A stretch of 64,000 bases of DNA, taken from positions 1 through 64,000 of the forward strand of contig NZ_BMOV01000013.1 in NCBI RefSeq assembly GCF_014647255.1, given 5' to 3'. This DNA is from Iodidimonas muriae (GTDB lineage: Bacteria > Pseudomonadota > Alphaproteobacteria > Sphingomonadales > Rhodothalassiaceae). A program made the translations under genes and the position numbers. Below the pieces are notes generated by a model. That model made no database searches. It was not told the origin of the DNA and worked only from the letters and a program-made list of their open reading frames with translations. Positions 43,432-51,893 of this stretch are shown here, piece by piece (position 1 is the first letter of the stretch; every line of letters starts with the position of its first letter).

Positions 43432-43493
43432 AAACGACCCGATATCCCCTTGTGTTGACCTATTTTCAGGTCTTTAGGGATATCGGGCCGTTT
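43432..43493. terminator. Large bidirectional terminator with nested hairpin
   Basis: Eighteen-base arms (43432-43449 and 43476-43493, one mismatch) with AAAA on one side and TTT on the other. A second hairpin (GACCT/AGGTC) sits in the loop. It separates the plus-strand genes from the convergent TonB receptor gene. Confidence 0.8.
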
Positions 43494-43535
43494 ACCCGCA
43501 AATAGATGTCGCGGGGATGATCTCAGCGGCGGTGC

Positions 43536-46031
43536 TTAATAGCTGTAGCTCAACTCAAAACCAAAGCGTCGCCGTGCGCCGGGATTGAGAAAAGGGCCGC
43601 CGAATTCTGGCGCACCGATCACTTCTTCCACATAATCGGTCTTGGTTATATTGTCGGCAAAGAAGAGGGCAGACCAGTTTTCCGATTGAAATCCGGCGCG
43701 GAGGTTTAGCGTTGCGTAAGTATCGCGTCGCGTTTTGGAAAAATCACTCAGCCCGAACAAGGATGGTTGCTGGTTTTTCTGGACCGTATGGAACCATGTG
43801 GGGCCAATGATTTGAGTGTCGGCACGAACGAACAGTTCAACCCAATCGGCTAATGGCTGGGTCCATTGGCCACCCAAATTGACATTGAAGCTGGGCGTTG
43901 CCGGGGATTTATTCCCTACCGTATCAGGACGGCCGCTGTTCACCTTGATTTCGCTGTCGATGATGCTGCCATTGACCCAGGTTTTAAAGCGATCAGAGAT
44001 TGCCCAGGAAACCGAACTTTCAAGCCCATAAATATCCACATCTTCGATATTGGAAACCACCCGCAGCAATCCGAATGTTCCGACAAAGAATTCGAAGAAC
44101 TGCATATCATCTACATCGGTGTAAAATGCGGCTGTTTCATAGTGAACAGCGCCATCGAAGGCTGAGCCTTTTAGCCCCACTTCAAAGGCAGATGAGGTTT
44201 CTTTCTCAAAATCATCCTCAACATTTACGGTGCTGCCAAAGACGGCATTGATCTGGGTATCGACGGTGGCTTTTGAGCCCTGATTGTTGAAGCCGCCGCT
44301 TTTGAACCCAACGCCCCAATTGGCAAAGGCTGTAAGCCCAGGCGTTAGATGATAGGTGGCAGAAATTTTGGGTTGGAACTGATTGAAATTGCGATTGCGT
44401 TCGTCAATCTTGCCTTCCGGGTTGATCAGCGGGTTCAGTCCAGGATTAAGGGGCGCACCACCGGTAAAGGGCGGGCCATCGAAATCGATGAACTGCGTCA
44501 AGGCATCGGTGGGGACCAGATTGTTCACCGTGCGCTCTTCGCGGTCATAGCGGCCAGCAAAAGACAAGACGAACTTATCCGTCACATCATAGCCAAGTTC
44601 GCCAAAGACAGCATAAACATTGGTGTTGAAGCGATCATGCAAAAGCTGCTCTGTGGGATTGGGCTGGTCTTGCGGTACGAACAATTCCCGCGTCACTCCA
44701 TCGCCCGTATCAATGCCAAGATTGACCCCCACCGTGCGCTTGAGATCAAGGAAATAACCGCCAATACCCCATGTCAGCCGCTCACCCATGGTGCGACCGC
44801 TCAAACGAGCCTCGATGCTGAAATCCGATTGATTGCGCACTTGAAATTGCGTGCCGTCACAAGTGGTGGGGGTGTAGGGGCCAAGCAAAGAAGTGGGGAA
44901 GCCCGGGGTTGGTCCTAAAAATTGAGGACCGGGCAAGGTAACACCTTGTTCGAATAGTTCTCGTGTTGAATCCTGGCAGGTCTGCTCATCAGTAAAAAAG
45001 CCGAAGGCACCGGATGTCCCATCGGCACTGAACGAGTTATCAATATCAGAATAGAGTGACCAGATAGTGAGGTCACCAAAATCAAAGGCGTAGTCGACCT
45101 TGGATGAAATTTCCAGAGCATCTTGTTTATTTAAAGGGTCGATGCTGGCTTGAAAAACGAAGTCATGGTCATTCACGTCTTCGAAAAATAAGGGCTGGTT
45201 AAATGCATCGGCCAATGCCGGAATTTCAAAGGCTGCATTGAATGTAATGGCCCCAGCGGTAACTTCACCATACCGCACCTTCGTATCGATGCTTAACCTG
45301 TCGGTGGGTTCGGCGAACAGCCGGGCATTGATATTCCAGTTTTCAAAATCATCGACGATAGGACGATTGTCTTGAAAGCTGTTGCGGTAAAAGCCATCAG
45401 TCTCACGATAATCGGCACTTACCCGCAAGAAAAGCTTATCTTCGATAATAGGGCCTTCCACGGACCCGTTTAAAAAAAGTGTGTCGTCTTCTGCATAGCT
45501 GGCTTTTCCGGAAGCATGAAACTCGTTGCCCGCTTTGCGTGTTGTTACCACAATGGCACCGGCGGCGGCGTTACGTCCGTAAATGGCCCCTTGTGGCCCT
45601 TTCAGGATTTCGATCTGTTGAAGAGCTGTAAATTCGCGATTAAAGGCTGCCGGGTTGGTGTAGAGGATGCCATCCATCACAAAGGCAAAGCTGGATTCCG
45701 CATCTCTGGTTCCGTTGATGCCACGAATATTTACCTGCGTATCGCCAGCTTCCGCAGCGTTCACAAGACTGACACCGGCGGTCAGGCTGATGAAATCTTC
45801 CGCACGCTCCACACCGGCATCACTGATGGTGGCACCGTCGATTACTGAAACGGTGGCAGGCACGTCTTGAATGGATTCTGCGAACCGGCGTGCTGTGACC
45901 ACAATTTCTTCAAGGGTTGTATTACTATCGGCTGTTGGTTGTGTTTCCTGAGCCAGAACAGGTCCGCCGACAAGAAGGGCGAAACTTCCCACAGAACTCA
46001 AAAGTCGTCGTGTCGTGATTGGATTAGCCAT
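43536..46031 (-). CDS. TonB-dependent receptor at the end of the catabolic operon
   Basis: An 831-residue outer-membrane receptor. Signal peptide VGSFALLVGGPVLAQ, TonB-box region LEEIVVTARRFAESIQDVP, plug motifs VNIRGINGTRDAESSFAFV and EILKGPQGAIYGRNAAAG, and a barrel ending RRRFGFELSYSY. It belongs to the iron-complex/FecA-CirA-like sequence group widely used for non-iron substrates in sphingomonad-type bacteria. It is the last gene of the minus-strand operon, so its ligand is probably the same compound the operon degrades. Confidence 0.92.
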   Translation of the reverse strand: MANPITTRRLLSSVGSFALLVGGPVLAQETQPTADSNTTLEEIVVTARRFAESIQDVPATVSVIDGATISDAGVERAEDFISLTAGVSLVNAAEAGDTQVNIRGINGTRDAESSFAFVMDGILYTNPAAFNREFTALQQIEILKGPQGAIYGRNAAAGAIVVTTRKAGNEFHASGKASYAEDDTLFLNGSVEGPIIEDKLFLRVSADYRETDGFYRNSFQDNRPIVDDFENWNINARLFAEPTDRLSIDTKVRYGEVTAGAITFNAAFEIPALADAFNQPLFFEDVNDHDFVFQASIDPLNKQDALEISSKVDYAFDFGDLTIWSLYSDIDNSFSADGTSGAFGFFTDEQTCQDSTRELFEQGVTLPGPQFLGPTPGFPTSLLGPYTPTTCDGTQFQVRNQSDFSIEARLSGRTMGERLTWGIGGYFLDLKRTVGVNLGIDTGDGVTRELFVPQDQPNPTEQLLHDRFNTNVYAVFGELGYDVTDKFVLSFAGRYDREERTVNNLVPTDALTQFIDFDGPPFTGGAPLNPGLNPLINPEGKIDERNRNFNQFQPKISATYHLTPGLTAFANWGVGFKSGGFNNQGSKATVDTQINAVFGSTVNVEDDFEKETSSAFEVGLKGSAFDGAVHYETAAFYTDVDDMQFFEFFVGTFGLLRVVSNIEDVDIYGLESSVSWAISDRFKTWVNGSIIDSEIKVNSGRPDTVGNKSPATPSFNVNLGGQWTQPLADWVELFVRADTQIIGPTWFHTVQKNQQPSLFGLSDFSKTRRDTYATLNLRAGFQSENWSALFFADNITKTDYVEEVIGAPEFGGPFLNPGARRRFGFELSYSY

Positions 46032-46073
46032 TATTGTTCTCCCTGTTTATTAAATTGCCTTTGTGACGAACGG

Positions 46074-46760
46074 TTATTGCTGCGATCCAAACAGCGACTT
46101 TCGCGCATCATCATCAGGATTTCCGATTTTCATCACATCCCCCAGCACAGCCATGCCACGCTGCACGGCGGGGCGGGATTCAATCGTTTTCGCCCAGCGT
46201 TTTAAGTTCGGGTAATCGTCGATATTCATATGATGAAGGTCGCGGATAACCGGTGCTATCCACGGATAAGTGGCCATATCTGCGATGGAATATTCGTCGC
46301 AGATAAACTCTCGAGATTTCAGCTGGCCTTCTAGAACGCTATAGAGCCGCTTTGTTTCAGTGTGATAGCGGACCTTGGCATAAGGCACATCTTCAGGGGC
46401 ATATCCCAGAAAATGCCCGCATTGCCCCAGCATTGGTCCCATGCTGGCCACCTGAAAATAAAGCCATGTTTTCACAGTCCACCGTGCATGCGCTTCGGTG
46501 GGCAAAAAACGACCAGATTTTTCTGCAAGATATTCAAGGATTGCACCAGATTCAAACAACGTAATTGGCTGTTTTTCGGGGCCTGAGCGGTCCACAAGAG
46601 TGGGGATTTTGTGATTAGGATTGAGCGCAAGGAACGTTTCCTTGAATTGCTCGCTTTTCAGGATATTGACTGGATGGACTTCATAGGCGAAGCCCATTTC
46701 CTCAAGGGCGATAGATGCCTTATGACCATTGGGCGTCGGCCAGTAATAAAGCTCGATCAT
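46074..46760 (-). CDS. Glutathione S-transferase, Nu-class (YfcG/YghU-like)
   Basis: A 228-residue GST. The N-terminal thioredoxin-like domain is LYYWPTPNGHKASIALEEMG, with NPNHKIPTLVDRSGP near residue 50 and the glutathione-contacting LFESGAILEYLAE near 72. The helical C-terminal domain ends YPNLKRWAKTIESRPAVQRG. YfcG/Nu-type enzymes have disulfide-reductase or peroxidase activity, so this may process a glutathione adduct. It overlaps the upstream GST gene by 4 bases. Confidence 0.88.
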   Translation of the reverse strand: MIELYYWPTPNGHKASIALEEMGFAYEVHPVNILKSEQFKETFLALNPNHKIPTLVDRSGPEKQPITLFESGAILEYLAEKSGRFLPTEAHARWTVKTWLYFQVASMGPMLGQCGHFLGYAPEDVPYAKVRYHTETKRLYSVLEGQLKSREFICDEYSIADMATYPWIAPVIRDLHHMNIDDYPNLKRWAKTIESRPAVQRGMAVLGDVMKIGNPDDDARKSLFGSQQ

Positions 46761-47506
46761 AGGGAGGCTCTCCCCTGAGAAGATAGGACTTCATTGATCG
46801 ATTTTCTGAAAAACCCGGGGCTCTCGTCAGCCTCGAAGTCTTTGTTCCAAAACCAGTTTACGGAATCGCGCCGCGTTGCCTCATCGAACCATGCACTTAA
46901 TGCCGGGCGGCCTTTGCGCCAGTTATAACCGGGATTGACTGGATCGGCATCGCCATAGAATTTGTTGCGAAAATCGGTGTAGGAAATCATCTGCAACATG
47001 CCCACATGTCCGATGTCAAAGTGATCCCAGCCTTTTTTTGCCTCAACCTCCAGATGATCAAGGCCACGTTCGATCTTGGGCCAGATCCATTGGAATGTTT
47101 TTAGGTGCTGCTCTTTTTCCGGGTACCAGCCTTCCATCACCATCTGGACGGTTTGTTCGAACATCATGTCGGCAAGGGCGAGGCGAGTGATCGCCTCCAT
47201 GCGGGTTTTGCCGTTATTAAGGGCGATGGAAGGGAATAAAGGGGGACCAGATATGCGCTGGCTATCGAGATATTCGCATATGGCCTGACTGCCAAAGATG
47301 ACCTGCCCATCGGCCAGCGCGAGTGTTGGTACTTTATCCAGTGGATTGATAGGGGCCAGAGAATATTGACCGCTTACATCATCGCCATTTCGGTTCCGGA
47401 AGGGAAATGTAGGGACAAGGCTGATCTTATCCTGAAGGCCCGTTTCATGCGTCACCACCAACGTCTTGTGGATGAAAGAATGGAAGGGGGAATAGAACAG
47501 TTTCAA
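46757..47506 (-). CDS. Glutathione S-transferase family protein
   Basis: A 249-residue GST-fold protein: MKLFYSPFHSFIHKTLVVTHE opening, PLDKVPTLALADGQVIFGSQAICEYLD near residue 55 with the Pro-Ser/Thr glutathione-binding strand, and an all-helical second domain. The start is TTG with AAGGAGG five bases upstream. It differs clearly in sequence from the adjacent GST, so the pair are not recent duplicates. Two consecutive GSTs suggest conjugation followed by deglutathionylation, which is inference. Confidence 0.83.
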   Translation of the reverse strand: MKLFYSPFHSFIHKTLVVTHETGLQDKISLVPTFPFRNRNGDDVSGQYSLAPINPLDKVPTLALADGQVIFGSQAICEYLDSQRISGPPLFPSIALNNGKTRMEAITRLALADMMFEQTVQMVMEGWYPEKEQHLKTFQWIWPKIERGLDHLEVEAKKGWDHFDIGHVGMLQMISYTDFRNKFYGDADPVNPGYNWRKGRPALSAWFDEATRRDSVNWFWNKDFEADESPGFFRKSINEVLSSQGRASL

Positions 47507-47554
47507 AGCAGCCTCCTTGCGGTCGAATATTTGGCGTTCTTATAAAAAGTTATA

Positions 47555-47953
47555 TTATATCAATACGTTATCTCCGCTCATATAGACATAGACCTCTTGG
47601 AAACGGTCGCCGCGAACGCGCCAAAAATTTGTGTTATGTAGCAAGTTGGTGCGGCCATCCTTGGTTATCAGTTCGGCGGTGAAACTGGCGCAGATCCGGC
47701 CATTGGCGGGATCTGCGGTACATTCGAAGTCACGATGGATGATCCGCTCGAAACTGCTGAAGAAATCAGCAAACATGCGCTTGATAGCTGCCTTGCCGGC
47801 ATGCGTTGTAAGGGAGGTTTGGACTGTCAGTATGGCTTCGTCATGAAAACAGGCTAATGTGCCGTCCATGTCTTTATTATCGACGCTGCCGAAATACCGT
47901 TTCACGGCAAGATTTATCAGCTCGTCTCCTGAAAGATCACTTTGATATTGCAT
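47555..47953 (-). CDS. SnoaL/NTF2-like protein (second of a tandem pair)
   Basis: A 132-residue NTF2-fold protein. KRYFGSVDNKDMDGTLACFHDEAIL near residue 18 is the typical SnoaL-like opening, and it ends VYVYMSGDNVLI. The preceding gene product shares this layout almost block for block. SnoaL-like proteins are isomerases, cyclases, dehydratases or binding proteins acting on small hydrophobic molecules. The catalytic residue is not obvious. Confidence 0.8.
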   Translation of the reverse strand: MQYQSDLSGDELINLAVKRYFGSVDNKDMDGTLACFHDEAILTVQTSLTTHAGKAAIKRMFADFFSSFERIIHRDFECTADPANGRICASFTAELITKDGRTNLLHNTNFWRVRGDRFQEVYVYMSGDNVLI

Positions 47954-47967
47954 GATTGATTATATTC

Positions 47968-48408
47968 CTAAACTAGAAGGTTTTCACCGCTCATATAAAC
48001 AAAGACGCGCGTAAATTTGCCGTCTTTCAAATAAAAGCGATTGCAATTTTCATAGCGATGTTCTTTTGATCCATCAGGCTTTATTTCTACGCTGAATTGA
48101 GAGCATACGGATTGCCGGATAATATCAACTGTATGCACAAAATTTCCGTGCCAGATGCGATCATTATTTGATAAAAGATCTTGGAACATACGGCGAATGC
48201 CTTGATCGCGACCGTCATGTCGGGTGTCTGATGTCATTTCATGGATGAAAGCATCTTCGTGAAAACAATCGAGGACTAGATCCAGATTCTTGTTATCCAC
48301 GCCGTGGAAATAACGCTTTGTCACAATATCCACATAATACTCGTAAGGGGCGATTCCATCTCGCTCTTTAGGATACTTGGTTCCTAGCCATGCAACATCG
48401 AAAGTCAT
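47968..48408 (-). CDS. SnoaL/NTF2-like protein (first of a tandem pair)
   Basis: A 146-residue NTF2-like protein: TKRYFHGVDNKNLDLVLDCF near residue 31, an Asp-Ile-Ile-Arg strand region and the C-terminal VFVYMSGENLLV. The start at 48408 was chosen because GGAG lies 8 bases upstream and the racemase-family stop is one base away. An earlier in-frame ATG at 48495 would overlap that gene. The family resemblance to the next gene indicates tandem duplication and divergence. Confidence 0.8.
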   Translation of the reverse strand: MTFDVAWLGTKYPKERDGIAPYEYYVDIVTKRYFHGVDNKNLDLVLDCFHEDAFIHEMTSDTRHDGRDQGIRRMFQDLLSNNDRIWHGNFVHTVDIIRQSVCSQFSVEIKPDGSKEHRYENCNRFYLKDGKFTRVFVYMSGENLLV

Positions 48409-48409
48409 G

Positions 48410-49153
48410 TCAGGATCTCCTTGCCAAAATCTCAGAGTCTTTCGGACATTCAGGTGTGGGGAAGGCTCGCTTCGAGTGGGATAGCCCGCATTCAAGAATC
48501 AGTTCGCACATTTTGTAGGCGGTTAGTCCGGGGTTGATTACCGGCACCGGTAGGCGTTCTGCCAGATAGCCGTGGCTTTGATGCATGGTGGTGGACCCAA
48601 GAACGATCACATGGGCGCCATCCTTTTCGATGGCCGCGAGGCTCTCTTGTTCCAGCTTTTCAAACACCACATCTTCCTTGCCTTCGAGCAATTCAGAGAG
48701 GTCCGGGCGTGTTTTAATGGATCGCATGGAGGCCAGACGGCCCCAAAGTCCATATTCAGTAAGGATTTTCCGATAGAGCGGGAACCATTCATCCCACATG
48801 GTGATAATCGAAAATTTGTGACCCAGCATGGACGCCATATGAAGGGCGGTTTGCCCCGGACCGACAACGGGGATCGAAAGACGCGAGCGCAGGGCATAAA
48901 GACCGCTATCGGATACAGTGTCGATACAAACGGCATCATATCCTTCTTCTTCCGCCTTTAGTCCGGCCTCGAAAACGGACATATCCATCAGCAGCATATC
49001 GTAATAGCTGTCGCCGAGTGCTGCGCCGTACGAGACTGCCTCGAAGTCTACCTCGTAACCTGACGCGATCTGGCTGCTAGGGAGTTGTGCGGCACGATTT
49101 TCAACACCGCTCTCGTCCATTGGGATAGGTACGATTATCTTGATACGCGGCAT
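48410..49153 (-). CDS. Asp/Glu/hydantoin racemase-family protein lacking catalytic cysteines
   Basis: A 247-residue protein of the Asp/Glu racemase superfamily. The two half-domains are visible: VCIDTVSDSGLYALRSRLSI near residue 82 with PVVGPGQTALH, and VIVLGSTTMHQSHGYLA near 190 with PVPVINPGLTAYK. Family members use a Cys in each half. Here the first aligned position appears to be Thr (DTVSDSG in place of ACFxDPG) and the second is Ser (GSTTM in place of GCAGM). It therefore may not racemise by the usual mechanism. The start at 49153 has GGAGG. First gene of the operon. Confidence 0.82.
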   Translation of the reverse strand: MPRIKIIVPIPMDESGVENRAAQLPSSQIASGYEVDFEAVSYGAALGDSYYDMLLMDMSVFEAGLKAEEEGYDAVCIDTVSDSGLYALRSRLSIPVVGPGQTALHMASMLGHKFSIITMWDEWFPLYRKILTEYGLWGRLASMRSIKTRPDLSELLEGKEDVVFEKLEQESLAAIEKDGAHVIVLGSTTMHQSHGYLAERLPVPVINPGLTAYKMCELILECGLSHSKRAFPTPECPKDSEILARRS

Positions 49154-49225
49154 CGTCTCTGCCTCCTCCCAGCTTCCTACCTTTACGGTGAAATTATAGT
49201 TCGCTAGAGTTTCTGAGAGAATGCT

Positions 49226-49236
49226 ATTGTATACAG
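49226..49236. promoter_or_regulatory. ATTGTATACAG site between the racemase-family and GntR genes
   Basis: Contains the 8-base palindrome TGTATACA. The exact 11-mer recurs in reverse orientation at 51824-51834 in the second divergent promoter of this cluster. It is the likely operator of the GntR regulator encoded next to it. Confidence 0.55.
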
Positions 49237-49299
49237 AATGGCGCGTCAAGCACAACTATGTGAACGACGCTGTATCCAACCTGATGGGGTAAGTGAGAT

Positions 49300-49938
49300 A
49301 TGTCGAAAGCGTCGGAGAAAGCGTATCGGGAATTGCGGGAGCGGCTTTTGCGCGGGGAGTTCAACCCCGGTGACCGCTTGGTTGAAGATGAATTGGCAAC
49401 CCTTTGTGGGGTGAGTCGTACCCCTATCCGTGAGGCGCTGCAAAAATTAGCTAACGATATGTTTGTGCAGCAAATTCCAAATCGCGGCACCTATGTTATG
49501 GAGATATCGGAAACAGATCAGGAAGATCTGTTCGAACTGCGTGCCGTATTGGAGGGGGTCGCAGCTGCGCGTGCGGCAAAAAATGCTGATGAAGAGACTT
49601 TAGCGCTTCTTGATAAGCAGGTTGCACGCATTGATGAAGCCTTGTCTGATAGCGATGGGTATCAGTTGGATACTTTTTTGGATGCCAATCGCCGTATACA
49701 CAGCTTGATTATCGATATGGCAGGCAGTGCGCGCTTACGGGTTTTTTTGCAAAATCTAACTGAACAGCCGGTGCTGATCGGTACATTGCAGCGCTATTCT
49801 ATGGCCAATCTCAAACGTTCCAATGAACATCACCGGGAAATTGTCGAAGCCTTGCGCGCGGGCGACTCCTCATGGGCGCAATCGGTGATGGTGTCCCATA
49901 TTCATGCGGCCCTTCATAGTTTTAACCGCGAGAAATAA
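49300..49938 (+). CDS. GntR-family (FCD domain) transcriptional regulator
   Basis: A 212-residue regulator with the GntR winged helix (YRELRERLLRGEFNPGDRLVEDELATLCGVSRTPIREALQKLAND) and an FCD ligand domain (LFELRAVLEGVAAARAAKNAD near 72, DANRRIHSLIIDMAGSARL near 126, EHHREIVEALRAGD near 176). FCD regulators bind TTGTATACAA-like sites and respond to pathway acids. It sits between the two transcription units of the catabolic cluster and overlaps the 3' end of the convergent hydrolase gene by 17 bases. Confidence 0.92.
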   Translation: MSKASEKAYRELRERLLRGEFNPGDRLVEDELATLCGVSRTPIREALQKLANDMFVQQIPNRGTYVMEISETDQEDLFELRAVLEGVAAARAAKNADEETLALLDKQVARIDEALSDSDGYQLDTFLDANRRIHSLIIDMAGSARLRVFLQNLTEQPVLIGTLQRYSMANLKRSNEHHREIVEALRAGDSSWAQSVMVSHIHAALHSFNREK

Positions 49939-50572
49939 GGTTCTCCATGAGGCTTAGAGCTTCATCAAGAGGGACAATATCGGCATATTTCTGCCCAAGA
50001 TCGAATAGATTGGCTTGTTGCACCTGAGCATTCCGGTCGCCGCACGCTTCCGGCACAACCAAGGGGATGAAGCCACTTTGCATGGCGTCAAGGGCCGTGG
50101 CTCTTACGCAGCCTGATGTGGTGAATCCGCAGATAAAGCAGCTGTCCACTCCCATTGCGCCCAGAGTGGATGCCAGCGATGTGCCGAAAAAGGCGCTGGC
50201 ATATTGCTTTGTCACCACCAGTTCATTGCCGATGGGGGCTGGGTGATCGGGAAACTCTCCCATAGGGTTCCCGGCTTCCAACACCTTAAGAGACGCCACT
50301 TTTCGGAAAAACAGGCCGCCATCTGCGCCGCCGGGTGTATAGCGCACATTGGTGAATATCACCGGAATATTGGCCTTTCGCGCGGCATTTACCAAATTCC
50401 CGGCGGCTTTGGCAGCGGGTTCTACATTGGCATAAAGCGGTGAGGCAGGGTCCAGATATGCTTTGACAATATCGACCACCACAAGGGCTGGGCGACGCCC
50501 CATTCCAAGCCGGTTCCCAAAGCCGGCGCTGGCATAATCCTGTTCATGATTTGGTTGCCGGGTCGCGGCCAT
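49922..50572 (-). CDS. Isochorismatase-family cysteine hydrolase
   Basis: A 216-residue hydrolase. The Asp-Lys-Cys triad is visible: Asp in ALVVVDIVKAYLDP near residue 33, Lys in LVVTKQYASAFFGT near 121 and Cys in ICGFTTSGCVRATALDAM near 154. This is the N-carbamoylsarcosine/maleamate amidohydrolase type, which cleaves C-N bonds of amides or carbamoyl groups. It overlaps the CoA-transferase stop by one base. An amidase fits beside HyuA/HyuB, which act on cyclic amides. Confidence 0.88.
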   Translation of the reverse strand: MAATRQPNHEQDYASAGFGNRLGMGRRPALVVVDIVKAYLDPASPLYANVEPAAKAAGNLVNAARKANIPVIFTNVRYTPGGADGGLFFRKVASLKVLEAGNPMGEFPDHPAPIGNELVVTKQYASAFFGTSLASTLGAMGVDSCFICGFTTSGCVRATALDAMQSGFIPLVVPEACGDRNAQVQQANLFDLGQKYADIVPLDEALSLMENLISRG

Positions 50573-51771
50573 CAGATCACTCCATCTTCAGACAAGCGGG
50601 CGAGCTCTTCGCGGGTTTTTCCGAGCAGTTTGCCATAAACTTCTTCATTGTGCTCGCCCAGTTTCGGGCCGGGCCAGGCAATATGCCCGGGCGTCTCGGA
50701 CAGGCGCGGGGTAACATTTTGCATCCACAGATTTTCGAACTGCTCGTGGGGGACTTTAACCAGCGCTTCACGGGCCTTGTAATGCGGATCTTCCAGCATA
50801 TCCGGTGCTTTGAATATCTTGCCCGCAGGAACGCCATATTCTTCCATTAAATCAAGAAGTTCTTTGGATGTGAATGTGCATGTCCATTGGGAGATCAGGT
50901 CATCCAGCTCTTCTTGATTGGATCCTCGGGCGCTATGGGTCGCATAGCGTGGATCCTGAGCCAGTTGGGGGCGCTTCATGGCCTGGGCAAAGCGTTTGAA
51001 TACGGTGTCCTGATTGGCGCCAATCAGCACCTCTCCATCCTTTACAGGATAGGCGTTGGAGGGGGCGACTCCGGGTAAAACCGAGCCTGTGCGTTCCCGT
51101 AAAAAGCCTTCAACGGTATATTCCGGCACGGTGGATTCCATCATAGCCAGAACCGATTCATAAATTGCACTATCTACCATTTGCCCTTTGCCAGTGCGTT
51201 CCCTGTGATGTAGGGCCATCAACGCCCCCATGCAGGCAAAGTTTGCGGCCAGAGAATCGCCAATGGAAATGCCGATACGGCTGGGAGGCCGGTCCGGGTG
51301 GCCTGCCAGATTGCGCAGCCCTCCCATGGCTTCACCGATCGAGCCATATCCGGCGCGTTTGGCATATGGTCCTGTTTGCCCAAATCCGGAAACCCTGATC
51401 ATGATCAGGCGAGGATTGATGGCGCTCAGGGTTTCATAGCCAAGGCCCCAGCGTTCCATCGTTCCGGGACGAAAATTTTCTAAAAGAAAATCCGTCTTGG
51501 AAACCATTTCTTTTAGCAACTCCTGGCCTTTTTCGGTGCGCAGATTGAGTGTGACAGACTTCTTGTTGCGCGCAACAATGGGCCACCACAGGCCACTTTT
51601 CTGCCCCCATTGGCGCATGGGGTCTCCCCCTTCAGGCTGCTCTACCTTGATGACTTCGGCACCATGGTCGCCCATGATCTGGGCGCAAAAAGGTCCGGCG
51701 AGCAATTGGCCCATTTCGATAAGACGTAAGCCTTTTAGTGCGCCTTGGGGCTCAGTTTTCACTGCATCCAT
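50572..51771 (-). CDS. CaiB/BaiF (family III) CoA-transferase
   Basis: A 399-residue family III CoA-transferase. It has LKGLRLIEMGQLLAGPFCAQ near residue 13, ADHGAEVIKVEQP-like VIKVEQPEGGDPMRQWG near 42, GLGYETLSAINPRLIMIRVSGFG near 113 and GKGQMVDSAIYESVLAMME near 195, where the presumed catalytic Asp lies. It transfers CoA between acyl-CoA and a carboxylate. The start at 51771 (MDAVKTEP) is placed behind AGGAGAG; the ATG at 51810 has no such site. It is divergent from the HMG-CoA-lyase-like gene. Confidence 0.9.
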   Translation of the reverse strand: MDAVKTEPQGALKGLRLIEMGQLLAGPFCAQIMGDHGAEVIKVEQPEGGDPMRQWGQKSGLWWPIVARNKKSVTLNLRTEKGQELLKEMVSKTDFLLENFRPGTMERWGLGYETLSAINPRLIMIRVSGFGQTGPYAKRAGYGSIGEAMGGLRNLAGHPDRPPSRIGISIGDSLAANFACMGALMALHHRERTGKGQMVDSAIYESVLAMMESTVPEYTVEGFLRERTGSVLPGVAPSNAYPVKDGEVLIGANQDTVFKRFAQAMKRPQLAQDPRYATHSARGSNQEELDDLISQWTCTFTSKELLDLMEEYGVPAGKIFKAPDMLEDPHYKAREALVKVPHEQFENLWMQNVTPRLSETPGHIAWPGPKLGEHNEEVYGKLLGKTREELARLSEDGVI

Positions 51772-51823
51772 CCTCTCTCTCCTGACCTGCAATGCCAAAT
51801 TTATACACAACCACGTCGGATAA

Positions 51824-51857
51824 CTGTATACAATTGATTTTTCTTATTGCATACAAT
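51824..51857. promoter_or_regulatory. Two GntR-type sites in the CoA-transferase / lyase divergent promoter
   Basis: CTGTATACAAT (51824-51834) is the exact complement of the 11-mer at 49226. ATTGCATACAAT (51846-51857) is a one-base variant of ATTGTATACAAT. They lie 53-86 bases upstream of the CoA-transferase start and 37-70 bases upstream of the lyase start. Confidence 0.6.
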
Positions 51858-51893
51858 TAAACGGACTCACAAGGGAAGCAGGAGAATTCTTTT

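Noticed and set aside
46074-47506. The two adjacent GSTs as a LigE/LigF beta-etherase system
   Set aside because: Neither sequence shows features I can tie specifically to the lignin etherases, and other lignin genes are absent.
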